30,430 bases of DNA from Bacteroidetes bacterium UBA4414 (GCA_002389765.1 DGQM01000027.1:1-30430); one strand, 5' to 3'. Positions 6,855 through 15,488 are shown, numbered from the stretch's first letter. Program-made: numbers and translations. The notes: generated by a model not told the origin, from the letters alone.

Positions 6855-6862
6855 TATCTTTA
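6855..6862 (+). promoter_or_regulatory. Near-consensus -7 box four bases before the aroE ATG
   Basis: TATCTTTA then CTGT then ATG (6867). One base off TAnnTTTG but at the same four-base distance as the perfect cases elsewhere in the window. Confidence 0.45.
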
Positions 6863-6866
6863 CTGT

Positions 6867-7598
6867 ATGACAGCACAATACGGTCTGATAGGTTATCCGC
6901 TCAGTCATTCATTTTCTCCTGCTTATTTCAATAATAAGTTTGCTTCGGAGAAGATAGACGCGAGGTATGATGCGTATGCCATACCGATAATAGATGAGCT
7001 GGCTACATTGTTGAAAGAGCATCCGCTACTAAAAGGTTTGAACGTAACCATACCGTACAAAGAGCAGGTAGTGCCATTGCTGCATGATATTGATACTGCT
7101 GCAAGAGACATTGGTGCTGTTAATTGCATTGATATAAGAGATGGTAGGTTGATTGGGTATAATACGGACTATATTGGTTTTGTGGAAAGTTTACGGCCAT
7201 TATTGCAAGCACAACATACCCATGCATTGGTATTAGGAACAGGAGGTGCTGCAAAAGCTGTGATATATGCTCTGAAACAGTTAGGCATTGAGTATAAAAT
7301 TGTGTCGCGAACTGGCGGAGATATGCAATATGCAGATGTAGATGAACAAGTGTTGAAGCAATACAAACTCATCATCAATACCACGCCGCTAGGTATGTAC
7401 CCGGAAATAGACAAGGCACCTGATATCCCGTATCAATATTTGGGTGAAGAACATCTGCTGTACGACCTTGTATACAATCCTGAAGAAACCCTTTTTCTGC
7501 AAAAAGGTAGGCAGCAGGGGGCAACCATTAAGAATGGCTACGAAATGTTGATACTACAGGCAGAAGCCGCTTGGCAAATATGGAATACTAACCGATAG
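6867..7598 (+). CDS. aroE: Shikimate dehydrogenase
   Basis: A 243-residue NADP-dependent enzyme that reduces 3-dehydroshikimate to shikimate. Substrate-binding motif YPLSHSFSPAYFN (10-22), catalytic Lys65 in NVTIPYKEQV, Asp101 in GYNTDYIGF and the dinucleotide motif LGTGGAAKA (123-131) are intact; INTTPLGMYP and NGYEMLILQA near the C-terminus are family hallmarks. The ATG at 6867 gives the normal N-terminus (MTAQYGLIGYPLSHS); a start 39 bases earlier falls in the comA terminator. The last 11 bases overlap the convergent methyltransferase gene. Together with the DAHP synthase/chorismate mutase nearby it serves chorismate synthesis. Confidence 0.95.
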   Translation: MTAQYGLIGYPLSHSFSPAYFNNKFASEKIDARYDAYAIPIIDELATLLKEHPLLKGLNVTIPYKEQVVPLLHDIDTAARDIGAVNCIDIRDGRLIGYNTDYIGFVESLRPLLQAQHTHALVLGTGGAAKAVIYALKQLGIEYKIVSRTGGDMQYADVDEQVLKQYKLIINTTPLGMYPEIDKAPDIPYQYLGEEHLLYDLVYNPEETLFLQKGRQQGATIKNGYEMLILQAEAAWQIWNTNR

Positions 7599-8376
7599 TA
7601 TAATACACGCAAGTAGTAAGGAAATTGCGTACAAACGGTATAGCGCTGATGAAGCCAAACTGTTTACGCGGCTGCCAGCCGAATTTGTACTTGTATATGG
7701 GATTAATGAGGAAGTGTTTTTTGTTGATGAACTTCATCTCACTATTGCGCACTATTTTCTCAAAACGCTCTATAGTGATTTGCGTGTCGTAGATATCCAT
7801 TAATTCATTTACCACACCTTCAGGTTCACCTATCATTTTTACAATACCCTTGTAGACAGGCTTTGGCAGAATATGATACCAGGGCATCATGCCTATTTTA
7901 TGCTCACAAATCTGTTGGTGCCCACCAAATGGCATATACCATGGCGGGAAGCCAAAGAATATCTGCCCGCCTTCTCTGAGAAAGTTTTTGAGGTAAGGGA
8001 TGAATTTCTCCTGATTCGGAATGTGCTCAATAGCATCTTTCAGAATGATGACATCGAAGAATCCTTTGAAGCGCTGGAGAAAATCTTCGTCATATACGTT
8101 TTTATACAGGAACTCAATTTTGCCCGCTGCAATATCTTCTGCAAAAAACTTATTGGCAATATCTATGCGCAACGGGTTCAGGTCTACACCAACACAATTG
8201 GCTCCCTTTTCCATAAAAGGCACCAGTACACCACCTTCGCCACAGCCTATTTCCATTACATTCACACCTTTGCCTATCGATTTTGTTTCTTCAATAAACG
8301 GCAAAACGTAAGAACGGGAATTATCTACCTGCTGGTTGTATTTTACCTGATCGTCTTTGTGCTGAATGAGCGCCAA
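7588..8376 (-). CDS. Class I SAM-dependent methyltransferase
   Basis: A 262-residue Methyltransf_11-like protein. SAM-binding motif I is VMEIGCGEGG (40-49), followed by an acidic loop (CVGVDLNPLRIDIA), FFDVIILKDAIEHIPN as motif II/III region and FLREGGQIFFGFPPW after it. The C-terminal third (about 190-262) is a substrate-recognition region I cannot assign. No ATG lies between the upstream in-frame stop and motif I, so the TTG at 8374-8376 is taken as start; AGGA (8387-8384) five to seven bases ahead supports it. It follows the DAHP synthase gene by 30 bases and is probably cotranscribed. Substrate unknown. Confidence 0.87.
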   Translation of the reverse strand: MALIQHKDDQVKYNQQVDNSRSYVLPFIEETKSIGKGVNVMEIGCGEGGVLVPFMEKGANCVGVDLNPLRIDIANKFFAEDIAAGKIEFLYKNVYDEDFLQRFKGFFDVIILKDAIEHIPNQEKFIPYLKNFLREGGQIFFGFPPWYMPFGGHQQICEHKIGMMPWYHILPKPVYKGIVKMIGEPEGVVNELMDIYDTQITIERFEKIVRNSEMKFINKKHFLINPIYKYKFGWQPRKQFGFISAIPFVRNFLTTCVYYTIG

Positions 8377-8406
8377 TGTATTCCTGTTTTTTTGAGAATC
8401 GTAAAG

Positions 8407-9486
8407 TTAATCTTTTACTTCATTCATCAGTGCCTGCAATACTTCCAATTGCTTTTTGATGCTCTCATCATGTATTTTTTCGTATAGTGATACGATGAAT
8501 TCTTTAGATAATTTGTGCTTTGCACCCCTTGCGCTACGGGTTTCTACAATATCCCTCCAGCGTTCAGGCTGATAGGCGGTCATATTACAAGCTTTTTTCA
8601 CCTCGCCTATGCGTTCGCTCAGTTCCATACGGCGTGCTATCAGGTCTATTATCTCTGCATCAAGGCTATCCATTTGCTGGCGTAGTTGTTCCAGTGTCAG
8701 TCCTATGCCTGCATCGGTAGTGTGTTGTTGGCGTATTACCAGTTGGTTCAGTATTTCTTTCAGTCTGTCGGGAGTTATCTGTTGGGCGGCATCGCTCCAT
8801 GCTTCCGGTGGGTTTGGGTGTGTTTCTATCATCAATCCCTCAAAACCCATATCCATGGCTTTCTGTGCCACATCTGCTACCAATTCTCTGTTACCTGTAA
8901 TATGGCTGGGGTCGCAGAAAATAGGTAGTTCAGGGTTTCTGCGTTTCAGCTCTATTGGTATAGGCCAGTTAGGTTGATTTCGATAGGCTGATACCGCCTG
9001 ATAACTGGAAAACCCTCTGTGTATAGCAGCAATATCGGTAATGCCGGCTTGCATCAAACGCTCTATAGCGCCCTGCCATAGGTCTACATCAGGGTTTACA
9101 GGGTTTTTTACCATTACCGGGATATTCACACCTTTTAGTGCATCTGCCAAACGTTGCACCTGAAATGGGTTTACCGTAGTCCTGGCACCCAGCCACAGTA
9201 CATCTATTCCATATTTCAATGCCTGCTCTATGTGTGCAGGTTCTGCCACTTCTACTGTTACAGGTATGTTGTAAGTAGTCTTTACTTCCTGCAGCCATTC
9301 CAGTGCCTGCATGCCATTGCCTTCAAAGCTACCGGGGCGGGTACGTGGCTTCCATACCCCTGCACGGTACAGTTGCACAGGTATCTCGGCAATGCCTGTG
9401 GCAACTTCCAGCACTTGTTCACGTGTTTCTGCACTGCATGGCCCGGCTATTATATATGGCTTGTTCTGACTACTGAAAAATGACAT
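8407..9486 (-). CDS. Bifunctional DAHP synthase / chorismate mutase
   Basis: A 359-residue fusion. The N-terminal part (about 1-262) is a type I-beta DAHP synthase of the KDSA/AroF superfamily: YIIAGPCSAE, VWKPRTRPGSFEG, PVTVEVAEP, LWLGARTTVNPFQ, VMVKNPVNPD, IFCDPSHITGNREL and MIETHPNP carry the metal and phosphate ligands. The C-terminal part (about 274-359, LTLEQLRQQMDSLDAEIIDL then IARRMELSERIGEVKK) is an AroQ-type chorismate mutase. It thus makes the first shikimate intermediate and also channels chorismate to prephenate; in known fusions the mutase part mediates feedback control. The start is ATG 9484-9486, with TACCTTTG ending four bases before it. Confidence 0.95.
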   Translation of the reverse strand: MSFFSSQNKPYIIAGPCSAETREQVLEVATGIAEIPVQLYRAGVWKPRTRPGSFEGNGMQALEWLQEVKTTYNIPVTVEVAEPAHIEQALKYGIDVLWLGARTTVNPFQVQRLADALKGVNIPVMVKNPVNPDVDLWQGAIERLMQAGITDIAAIHRGFSSYQAVSAYRNQPNWPIPIELKRRNPELPIFCDPSHITGNRELVADVAQKAMDMGFEGLMIETHPNPPEAWSDAAQQITPDRLKEILNQLVIRQQHTTDAGIGLTLEQLRQQMDSLDAEIIDLIARRMELSERIGEVKKACNMTAYQPERWRDIVETRSARGAKHKLSKEFIVSLYEKIHDESIKKQLEVLQALMNEVKD

Positions 9487-9490
9487 ATTG

Positions 9491-9498
9491 CAAAGGTA
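9491..9498 (-). promoter_or_regulatory. -7 box four bases before ATG (DAHP synthase gene)
   Basis: TACCTTTG on the minus strand, then CAAT, then the ATG at 9486-9484. Perfect TAnnTTTG match; no clear -33 element was seen. Confidence 0.6.
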
Positions 9499-9572
9499 GC
9501 AGTTGATTTATTATTTGGCTGAATAGCTGATTAGTTTCCGTTTATATTAGAATATACTGCTAATCGATATGG

Positions 9573-9604
9573 TTGAGCCAATTCAAAATACAGGGTTATC
9601 TTTG
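9573..9604 (+). promoter_or_regulatory. Promoter of truB, four bases before ATG
   Basis: TTG (9573-9575), a 21-base spacer and TATCTTTG (9597-9604), then CGGC and ATG 9609. The 16-base string TTATCTTTGCGGCATG (9596-9611) recurs exactly at psd (14816-14831). Confidence 0.65.
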
Positions 9605-9608
9605 CGGC

Positions 9609-10328
9609 ATGCAAAAACTGCCTGCAAAAGAAGAACTGAAAGAAGGTGCTGTGATATTGATAGACAAACCACGTAAGTGGACGTCTTTCGATGCTGTGAA
9701 TCTGGTGAAGCGCTTGGTGAAAGTAAAGATTGGTCACGCAGGTACCTTAGATCCACTAGCTACGGGTTTGTTGATTTGTTGCACAGGCAAATTCACAAAA
9801 AAAATAAGCGAATACCAGAAGCAGGATAAAGAATATACGGGCATCATACATTTAGGCGCTACAACGCCTACGTATGATTTGGAAAGTAAGCCTGAAAACG
9901 AAAAACCATACGCACACCTTACCGAGCAGCAGATACGCGATAACGTAAAACAATTTGTTGGTAACATTATGCAGGTGCCTCCCATCCATTCTGCTATTAA
10001 GAAAGAAGGAGAGCGAGCATATGACCTTGCACGTGCCGGTGTGGAGGTGAAACTTGACCCAAGACCTGTCGTAATAAATGAGTTTGAAATCCTGAAAATA
10101 GAATTGCCTGAAGTGCATTTTCGTGTAGCATGTAGTACAGGCACATATATACGTTCTTTAGCCAACGACTTTGGCGCTGCTTTGGGGTGTGGTGGTTATT
10201 TGCAGGAATTGCGCAGAACCAAAATCGGTGATTTTGATGTTGCGGATGCGCCTACACCTGACGAATGGAAATTACACTGGGGTTATGAAGAGAGAAGGCC
10301 TGTAAGAAATAGCAAGTCTCAATCTTAA
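9609..10328 (+). CDS. truB: tRNA pseudouridine(55) synthase
   Basis: A 239-residue TruB that isomerises U55 in the T-loop of tRNAs. Catalytic Asp48 lies in GHAGTLDPLATGLLI; KEYTGIIHLGATTPTYD, QVPPIHSAIKKEGERAYDLA and CSTGTYIRSLANDFG are the usual motifs. It ends soon after the catalytic domain and has no C-terminal PUA domain, as is common for Bacteroidota TruB. The ATG at 9609 is chosen over an upstream start at 9573 because the promoter box at 9597-9604 would otherwise lie inside the gene and because MQKLPAKEEL fits family N-termini. No clear terminator follows. Confidence 0.95.
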   Translation: MQKLPAKEELKEGAVILIDKPRKWTSFDAVNLVKRLVKVKIGHAGTLDPLATGLLICCTGKFTKKISEYQKQDKEYTGIIHLGATTPTYDLESKPENEKPYAHLTEQQIRDNVKQFVGNIMQVPPIHSAIKKEGERAYDLARAGVEVKLDPRPVVINEFEILKIELPEVHFRVACSTGTYIRSLANDFGAALGCGGYLQELRRTKIGDFDVADAPTPDEWKLHWGYEERRPVRNSKSQS

Positions 10329-10455
10329 TTACAAAGATTGCTAATTGTACCGTTAATTTTATTTGTTTTAGTTAATAGGTAGTGTCTTTCTAAGGTGCTA
10401 TCTTTAAATCTGTTATGTATTTGCGTAAGTAGATATTCAAATTTGTTTTAAAGGA

Positions 10456-10854
10456 ATGGAGTATTCGGATATATGGATAATAGATGATGACCACATTTAT
10501 GTTTATGCAGCGCAGAAGCAATTGTCTTTGCATGCTGCCATTAAGCATACTTCTGTCTTTGCAAATGGTAAATTGGCTATAGATGCACTGAATGAACTGC
10601 TGTATAAAAAAGCACCACTCCCCCGAATAATATTGTTGGATATCAATATGCCCGTGATGGATGGTTGGGAGTTTATGGAAGCATTTAATGCCCTTGCAGA
10701 TGATGCATTAAGAACTGTTGCTATATTCATGGTAAGCTCATCTATTTATGAAGAAGATACAGAACGTGCAAAGACCTACAAACAGATAAAGCAGTATATT
10801 CAGAAACCATTAAATAAAGAGAAAATCACAGGGATATTTAGTTTATCAAACTGA
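10456..10854 (+). CDS. Single-domain response regulator
   Basis: A 132-residue CheY-like receiver domain with no output domain. The acidic pocket IIDDDH (8-13), phosphoacceptor Asp62 in IILLDINMPVMDGWEF, Ser94/Ser95 (MVSSS) and Lys117 (YIQKPL) are all intact, so it should be phosphorylatable. No histidine kinase is nearby. AAGGA directly abuts the ATG, too close for a normal ribosome-binding site. The 127-base gap upstream (10329-10455) holds a TATCTTTA (10399-10406) but no full promoter I can support. A 16-pair bidirectional terminator follows. Such proteins often relay phosphate in multi-step phosphorelays or act on protein partners; the partner is unknown. Confidence 0.9.
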   Translation: MEYSDIWIIDDDHIYVYAAQKQLSLHAAIKHTSVFANGKLAIDALNELLYKKAPLPRIILLDINMPVMDGWEFMEAFNALADDALRTVAIFMVSSSIYEEDTERAKTYKQIKQYIQKPLNKEKITGIFSLSN

Positions 10855-10870
10855 CTATCTTATGCTTAGA

Positions 10871-10907
10871 AAAACAAAACACGACCCATCAGGTCGTGTT
10901 TTGTTTT
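10871..10907. terminator. Bidirectional terminator between response regulator and dxs
   Basis: A 16-base-pair stem (10871-10886 with 10892-10907) with a five-base loop, flanked by A and T runs, between convergent genes. Confidence 0.88.
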
Positions 10908-10925
10908 ATAGTAAAATAGTTCTTG

Positions 10926-12848
10926 TTATACTAGTACATTTCTATCAGCACTTACTATTTCCTTTACAGCATCTGCAATACCTTGGGCATCATAGCCACA
11001 TTCGTGGTGTAGTTCTTCAGGCTTGCCATGTTCTACCAACCTGTCAGGTATGCCAAGCATTTTCAGTTCTGGTGTGTAGTTATTCTCTGCCATAAATTCA
11101 AGCACAGCACTACCCAACCCACCAACTATGGTTCCATCCTCAACAGTAATAATTTTGTTGAAGCGGCTAGCTATCTGGTGCAGTAGTTTTTCGTCCAGTG
11201 GTTTTGCAAAGCGCATGTCGTAGTGCGCAGGGCTAAAGCCTTCTGTTTTTAATTGCTGGCATGCTTTCACTGCAAAATTGCCCGGGTGGCCTATTGTCAG
11301 TATTGCTACTTCTTCACCATCCTGTATCAGGCGGCCGGTGCCTATTTCTATTTTCTCCATCGGTGTGCGCCATTCAGGCATTACACCTTGTCCGCGTGGA
11401 TAACGGATAACGAATGGCAACTGGTTTTCGTCAAGCTGCGCGGTATACATCAGGTTGCGCAGCTCAGCTTCATTCATTGGTGCACTTACTACCATATTTG
11501 GTATGCAGCGCATATAAGGAATATCGTAACAGCCGTGGTGTGTAGGACCATCATCGCCCACAACACCTGCACGGTCCAGACAGAAGATAACAGGTAGTTT
11601 CTGTATAGCCACATCATGCACCACCATATCGTATGCACGCTGCATAAACGAGCTGTAGATGTTGCAGAATACCCTCATGCCCTGTGTAGCAAGGCCTGCA
11701 CTTAGCGTTACAGCATGTTGTTCAGCAATACCCACGTCTATAGCGCGGTCAGGCATAACATCCATCATAAACTTCAGTGAGCAGCCCGATGGCATTGCCG
11801 GGGTAATGCCCATAATAGCAGGGTTTTTTTCTGCCAGTTCTATAATGGTATGCCCGAATACATCCTGATATTTAGGAGGTTCTGGTGTAGTTATTACTTT
11901 CTTGTTGATTTTGCCCGTTACCTTATCGAAAGTGCCCGGTGCATGCCAAAGCGTTTGGTCTTGCTCAGCAAGGTCATAGCCTTTCCCTTTCACCGTTTTG
12001 ATGTGCAGCAGTTTCGGACCCGGAATATCTTTCAGGTGATCCAGCGTTTCAACCAGTTTCAACACATTGTGACCGTCAACAGGGCCAAAATAACGCAGGT
12101 TGAGTGCCTCGAATAGATTGCTCGATTTTGAAACCATGCCTTTCAGGCTCGCTTCAATCTTAGAACCTATCTTCTGGAAGTCTGCAGCAGGCAGTTTGCC
12201 CAGCAGTTTCCATACATCGTCACGAAACTTGTTGTAGGTATGTGATGTGGTAATGTCTGTCAGGTATTCTTTCAGCGCACCCACATTCGGGTCTATCGAC
12301 ATGTTATTGTCGTTCAGGATTATCAGCACATTGCTGTTGCTGACACCCGCATGGTTCATTGCTTCAAAAGGCAGGCCAGCAGTCATAGCGCCGTCGCCTA
12401 TCACAGCTACGTGCTGACGGTGGTTTTCACCTTTCAACTTAGAAGCAATAGCCATACCCAAAGCAGCAGATATAGAGGTAGATGAGTGCCCTACGCCAAA
12501 AGCATCATATTCGCTCTCGCTACGTTTAGGGAATCCGCTCAATCCGCCATATTTCCTGTTTGTGTGGAATATTTTACGGCGGCCCGTAAGTATTTTATGA
12601 CCGTAAGCCTGATGGCCTACGTCCCATACCAATTGATCGTCCGGTGTATTCAGTACATAGTGCAGTGCAACGCTCAGTTCTACCACGCCGAGGCTGGCCC
12701 CAAAGTGGCCGCCATGCACACTAACACAGTCTATAATAAACTGCCTCAGTTCATTACAAACCTGTTGTAAATCAGTTTTGTTCAGTTTCCTCAAATCGGC
12801 CGGGTATTCAATCCGGCTCAGCAATGGGCCTGCTGCTATTTCTTCCAT
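10926..12848 (-). CDS. dxs: 1-deoxy-D-xylulose-5-phosphate synthase
   Basis: A 640-residue thiamine-diphosphate enzyme condensing pyruvate and glyceraldehyde 3-phosphate, the entry step of the MEP isoprenoid pathway. His48 in VHGGHFGASLG, the ThDP motif GDGAMTAG (151-158) with NDNNMSI (179-185), the linker FGPVDGHN, the second-domain DVGIAEQHAVTLSAGLA with the catalytic Glu, and the C-terminal FNKIITVEDGTIVGGLGSAV are present; full length for the family. It is a single-gene unit. TATTTTTG (12882-12875, minus) lies 26 bases before the ATG. The product also feeds menaquinone side-chain synthesis, for which mqnB and mqnD are in this window. Confidence 0.97.
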   Translation of the reverse strand: MEEIAAGPLLSRIEYPADLRKLNKTDLQQVCNELRQFIIDCVSVHGGHFGASLGVVELSVALHYVLNTPDDQLVWDVGHQAYGHKILTGRRKIFHTNRKYGGLSGFPKRSESEYDAFGVGHSSTSISAALGMAIASKLKGENHRQHVAVIGDGAMTAGLPFEAMNHAGVSNSNVLIILNDNNMSIDPNVGALKEYLTDITTSHTYNKFRDDVWKLLGKLPAADFQKIGSKIEASLKGMVSKSSNLFEALNLRYFGPVDGHNVLKLVETLDHLKDIPGPKLLHIKTVKGKGYDLAEQDQTLWHAPGTFDKVTGKINKKVITTPEPPKYQDVFGHTIIELAEKNPAIMGITPAMPSGCSLKFMMDVMPDRAIDVGIAEQHAVTLSAGLATQGMRVFCNIYSSFMQRAYDMVVHDVAIQKLPVIFCLDRAGVVGDDGPTHHGCYDIPYMRCIPNMVVSAPMNEAELRNLMYTAQLDENQLPFVIRYPRGQGVMPEWRTPMEKIEIGTGRLIQDGEEVAILTIGHPGNFAVKACQQLKTEGFSPAHYDMRFAKPLDEKLLHQIASRFNKIITVEDGTIVGGLGSAVLEFMAENNYTPELKMLGIPDRLVEHGKPEELHHECGYDAQGIADAVKEIVSADRNVLV

Positions 12849-12874
12849 CTACCGAAAACGTGGGATTAATCGTT

Positions 12875-12882
12875 CAAAAATA
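12875..12882 (-). promoter_or_regulatory. Candidate -7 box of dxs
   Basis: TATTTTTG on the minus strand, 26 bases ahead of the dxs ATG. No clear -33 partner. The remaining sequence up to 13001 shows nothing further that I can support. Confidence 0.45.
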
Positions 12883-13001
12883 GGTAAAAATCTGCTATGC
12901 GACTGGTTTTTATAACGTGAAAAGGATGCTAAAAGTTGAGTCTTTTTAAATATGTTTTGATGATTGTACAGATACTAAGCAATTATTGCGCCAAACCTGT
13001 G

Positions 13002-13009
13002 TTACCTTT
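13002..13009 (+). promoter_or_regulatory. -7 box of the CPBP protease - cdsA unit
   Basis: TACCTTTG matches TAnnTTTG and ends 17 bases before the ATG at 13027. No convincing -33 element at normal spacing. Confidence 0.5.
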
Positions 13010-13026
13010 GCCCTAATTTTTCATTG

Positions 13027-13974
13027 ATGTTCAACCGATACTGGAGGGAATATCCCTGGGTTTTACAGATTACACTTTTCGGACTGATGGCTTTTACCAT
13101 GACGGCTTTTTCGGCAGTTGTAGTGCAGGCTCTTATTCCTAAAATCAGCGGGTTATCAATAACGGTCATTCAGGATATTACTAAGGAGAGTACAAATACG
13201 CAAAAAGCTGCTTTTTTATGGATGCAGGGTATTGTGTCGGTATTCGGGTTTATGGTTCCGCCAATCATATTTGCATATTTAAGTACCCCAAGGGTAAAAC
13301 AATACTTAGGTATCAGGGCTCCTAACAATCCATTGCATATATTACTTGCAGTTACCATGATGATTGGTGCAATGCCGATATTGCTGGAAATAGCAGGACT
13401 GATAAAGAATATCAATCTGGGCAGTGCCAATGATGCCGCACAGAATAAGATTGAAGAAATAACAGAAGCACTGCTTGATATTAAATCTGCAGGGCAATTG
13501 ATGCAGGTACTCACCGTCATGGCATTAATTCCGGGTATAGGTGAAGAATTGTTTTTCCGTGGGGTGTTGCTCAGGTTCGGGCATCAGCGTGCGGGTAGGA
13601 TGGTGTTGCCAATTATTATCAGCTCAATAATATTTGCAGCGGTACATGGTACACCTTATAATCTTGTGTCCATTGCTATTGCAGGTGCTTTACTATGTCT
13701 TGTTTATTATTGGAGTGGTTCGTTGATTACAGGCATGATAGCCCACATGGTTTATAACGGTAGTCAGATATACTTGTCTTATGCAGCAAAAGACAATGCA
13801 GCTTTAAAAGAACTTTCCAAGACAAACCACATGCCTCCAACTTTATTGGCAATTGGCGTTGTGGTGTTTGCAGTATCGCTCTATGCTTTCTGGAAAACAA
13901 GAAATACATTGCCTGCAAACTGGTCTGCAAATTTCACCCCTGAAGAGATGCAGGAACAAAACGAGAATATATAG
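13027..13974 (+). CDS. CPBP family intramembrane glutamic protease (CAAX-like)
   Basis: A 315-residue integral membrane protein with about seven to eight hydrophobic segments. The ABI/CPBP domain occupies about 155-275: motif 1 is GEELFFRG with Glu173, Glu174 and Arg178, motif 2 has His207 (AAVHGTPYN), and motif 3 has His240 and Asn244 (AHMVYNGS). These are the catalytic residues of Rce1-type proteases. The C-terminal 25 residues are hydrophilic. The substrate is unknown. A TTG at 13024 could start the frame one codon earlier; the ATG at 13027 is preferred. It is followed after 2 bases by cdsA, so they are translated from one message. Confidence 0.9.
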   Translation: MFNRYWREYPWVLQITLFGLMAFTMTAFSAVVVQALIPKISGLSITVIQDITKESTNTQKAAFLWMQGIVSVFGFMVPPIIFAYLSTPRVKQYLGIRAPNNPLHILLAVTMMIGAMPILLEIAGLIKNINLGSANDAAQNKIEEITEALLDIKSAGQLMQVLTVMALIPGIGEELFFRGVLLRFGHQRAGRMVLPIIISSIIFAAVHGTPYNLVSIAIAGALLCLVYYWSGSLITGMIAHMVYNGSQIYLSYAAKDNAALKELSKTNHMPPTLLAIGVVVFAVSLYAFWKTRNTLPANWSANFTPEEMQEQNENI

Positions 13975-13976
13975 CT

Positions 13977-14792
13977 ATGGCAATGAATTGGCCTACATTT
14001 TTTACTCGCCTCGGCAGCGCAATTGTATTCTCAGCTATTATGATGACGGGTTTACTCTGGAATGAGTGGGCTTTTCTTGCCATGGTTAGCCTGATACTTG
14101 TATTGTGCTTGCGAGAGTATTTTAAGCTGATACAACTGATAGATACCGAGCTATATATACCGTCATGGTTGCCAGCATTAGTACAAGTGGGCAGTGCGAT
14201 TACGTTATTACTTACCGCACCGGCACTGAGAGATAAAAATCTGCTGCCATCTATGTTGTTTTTACCGATACTCATATTACTGGCAACAACGCTTTCTAAA
14301 AAAACAGCTATGCAGGCCTGTATGCAGTCTTTGGGTGGCATGTTGTATATATTATTACCCATGCTTTTGCTTGTGCAGTTGCGGGCAGCGCATCTTTCTA
14401 TACCATTGGCATTAGTACTGATGATATGGATGAACGATACGATGGCCTATATAGTAGGTTCTTTTATAGGCAAAACACCTTTTTCGCCCATCTCGCCCAA
14501 AAAGACATGGGAGGGTACTGCTGGTGGTGCAATCCTTACTATTGCAGGGGCAGCCATCTGGGGCTATTACTCGCCCTATTATAATATGGTAGACTGGATG
14601 GCGCTCGCATTATGTGCTGCTGTTGCAGGTACCGCGGGCGATCTGCTTGAATCTAAACTGAAGCGCATGGCAAATATCAAAGACAGCGGTACAATGATGC
14701 CGGGCCACGGTGGTGCGCTCGATAGGTTCGATTCGCTGTTGGTGGCTACGCCATTTGCATACGCATATGCATATTTGTTTATGATGGGTTAA
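13977..14792 (+). CDS. cdsA: Phosphatidate cytidylyltransferase
   Basis: A 271-residue polytopic enzyme that converts phosphatidic acid and CTP to CDP-diacylglycerol, the branch point of phospholipid synthesis. The CDS signature SKLKRMANIKDSG followed by PGHGGALDRFDS is intact near the C-terminus, preceded by KKTWEGTAGG and WMNDTMAYIVGS. About seven to eight membrane segments are visible. A second ATG two codons in (13983) is an alternative start. It sits between the CPBP protease and psd, a sensible pairing because psd consumes phosphatidylserine made from CDP-diacylglycerol; the phosphatidylserine synthase gene is not in the window. Confidence 0.95.
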   Translation: MAMNWPTFFTRLGSAIVFSAIMMTGLLWNEWAFLAMVSLILVLCLREYFKLIQLIDTELYIPSWLPALVQVGSAITLLLTAPALRDKNLLPSMLFLPILILLATTLSKKTAMQACMQSLGGMLYILLPMLLLVQLRAAHLSIPLALVLMIWMNDTMAYIVGSFIGKTPFSPISPKKTWEGTAGGAILTIAGAAIWGYYSPYYNMVDWMALALCAAVAGTAGDLLESKLKRMANIKDSGTMMPGHGGALDRFDSLLVATPFAYAYAYLFMMG

Positions 14793-14816
14793 CCCTGTTT
14801 TTCACAATTCTACACT

Positions 14817-14824
14817 TATCTTTG
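14817..14824 (+). promoter_or_regulatory. -7 box four bases before the psd ATG
   Basis: TATCTTTG then CGGC then ATG (14829), lying in the 36-base gap after cdsA. It is identical over 16 bases to the truB start region. It could give psd its own leaderless transcript inside the cdsA unit. No clear -33 element. Confidence 0.55.
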
Positions 14825-14828
14825 CGGC

Positions 14829-15488
14829 ATGACAATTCATCGCGAGGGGTATAAATATATACTGATAGCATCTGTAATCTGGGCTATTATCGGTTTTGTT
14901 ACTTACAAATACCTGTTGGTAGATTGGCCTATACTATTCTGGCCTGTTAATGTTGCCTGTTTTCTGTTGTGGTTCTGGGTTATCTGGTTTTTCCGTCTGC
15001 CTGAAAGGGATTTTACCTACAACGATAACCTGTATATAGCGCCTGCTGATGGTAAAGTGGTAGTAATAGAAGAAACGACTGAAACAGAATACTTTAAAGA
15101 CAAGAGGTTGCAAGTATCAATCTTCATGTCGCCGCTGAATGTACATGTAAACCGTAATCCGATAGCAGGTATTGTGAAATACATGAAATATCATCCCGGC
15201 AAGTATCTGGTGGCTTGGCACCCGAAATCATCTACCGAAAACGAACGTACTACCGTAGTGCTGGCCAATAAACGTACCGAAATACTGATGCGCCAGATAG
15301 CAGGTGCACTGGCACGTAGGATATGCTATTACGTAAAAGAAGAGCAACCAGTGAAGCAGAATGAAGAGTTTGGCTTCATTCGTTTCGGCTCAAGGGTAGA
15401 TATTTACTTCCCTGTAGGTACTAAAATAGATGTTAAAATTGGTGATAATGTGAAGGGCGGGGTTACGGTTTTGGGTAGTATTGCCTAA
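14829..15488 (+). CDS. psd: Phosphatidylserine decarboxylase proenzyme
   Basis: A 219-residue, short-form (Psd-related) proenzyme. Two hydrophobic helices (about 10-30 and 35-55) are followed by the catalytic domain with IAPADGKVVVI, SIFMSPLNVHVNRNPI and the self-cleavage site FIRFGSRVD, where Gly187-Ser188 should be split to give the pyruvoyl group. It makes phosphatidylethanolamine from phosphatidylserine at the inner membrane. The C-terminal part after cleavage is only about 32 residues, as expected for the alpha chain. The motif is the FGS type of the short family rather than LGST. Confidence 0.95.
   Translation: MTIHREGYKYILIASVIWAIIGFVTYKYLLVDWPILFWPVNVACFLLWFWVIWFFRLPERDFTYNDNLYIAPADGKVVVIEETTETEYFKDKRLQVSIFMSPLNVHVNRNPIAGIVKYMKYHPGKYLVAWHPKSSTENERTTVVLANKRTEILMRQIAGALARRICYYVKEEQPVKQNEEFGFIRFGSRVDIYFPVGTKIDVKIGDNVKGGVTVLGSIA

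Noticed and set aside
7873..8487. Open frame of about 200 codons on the plus strand opposite the methyltransferase
   Set aside because: It is antisense to a gene with clear SAM-binding motifs and has no recognisable domain, promoter or family character.
9573..9608. Upstream start for truB
   Set aside because: It would place the TATCTTTG promoter box inside the gene; the ATG at 9609 matches family N-termini.
13934..14362. Minus-strand frame of about 140 codons opposite cdsA
   Set aside because: Shadow of the cdsA coding strand; no family match.
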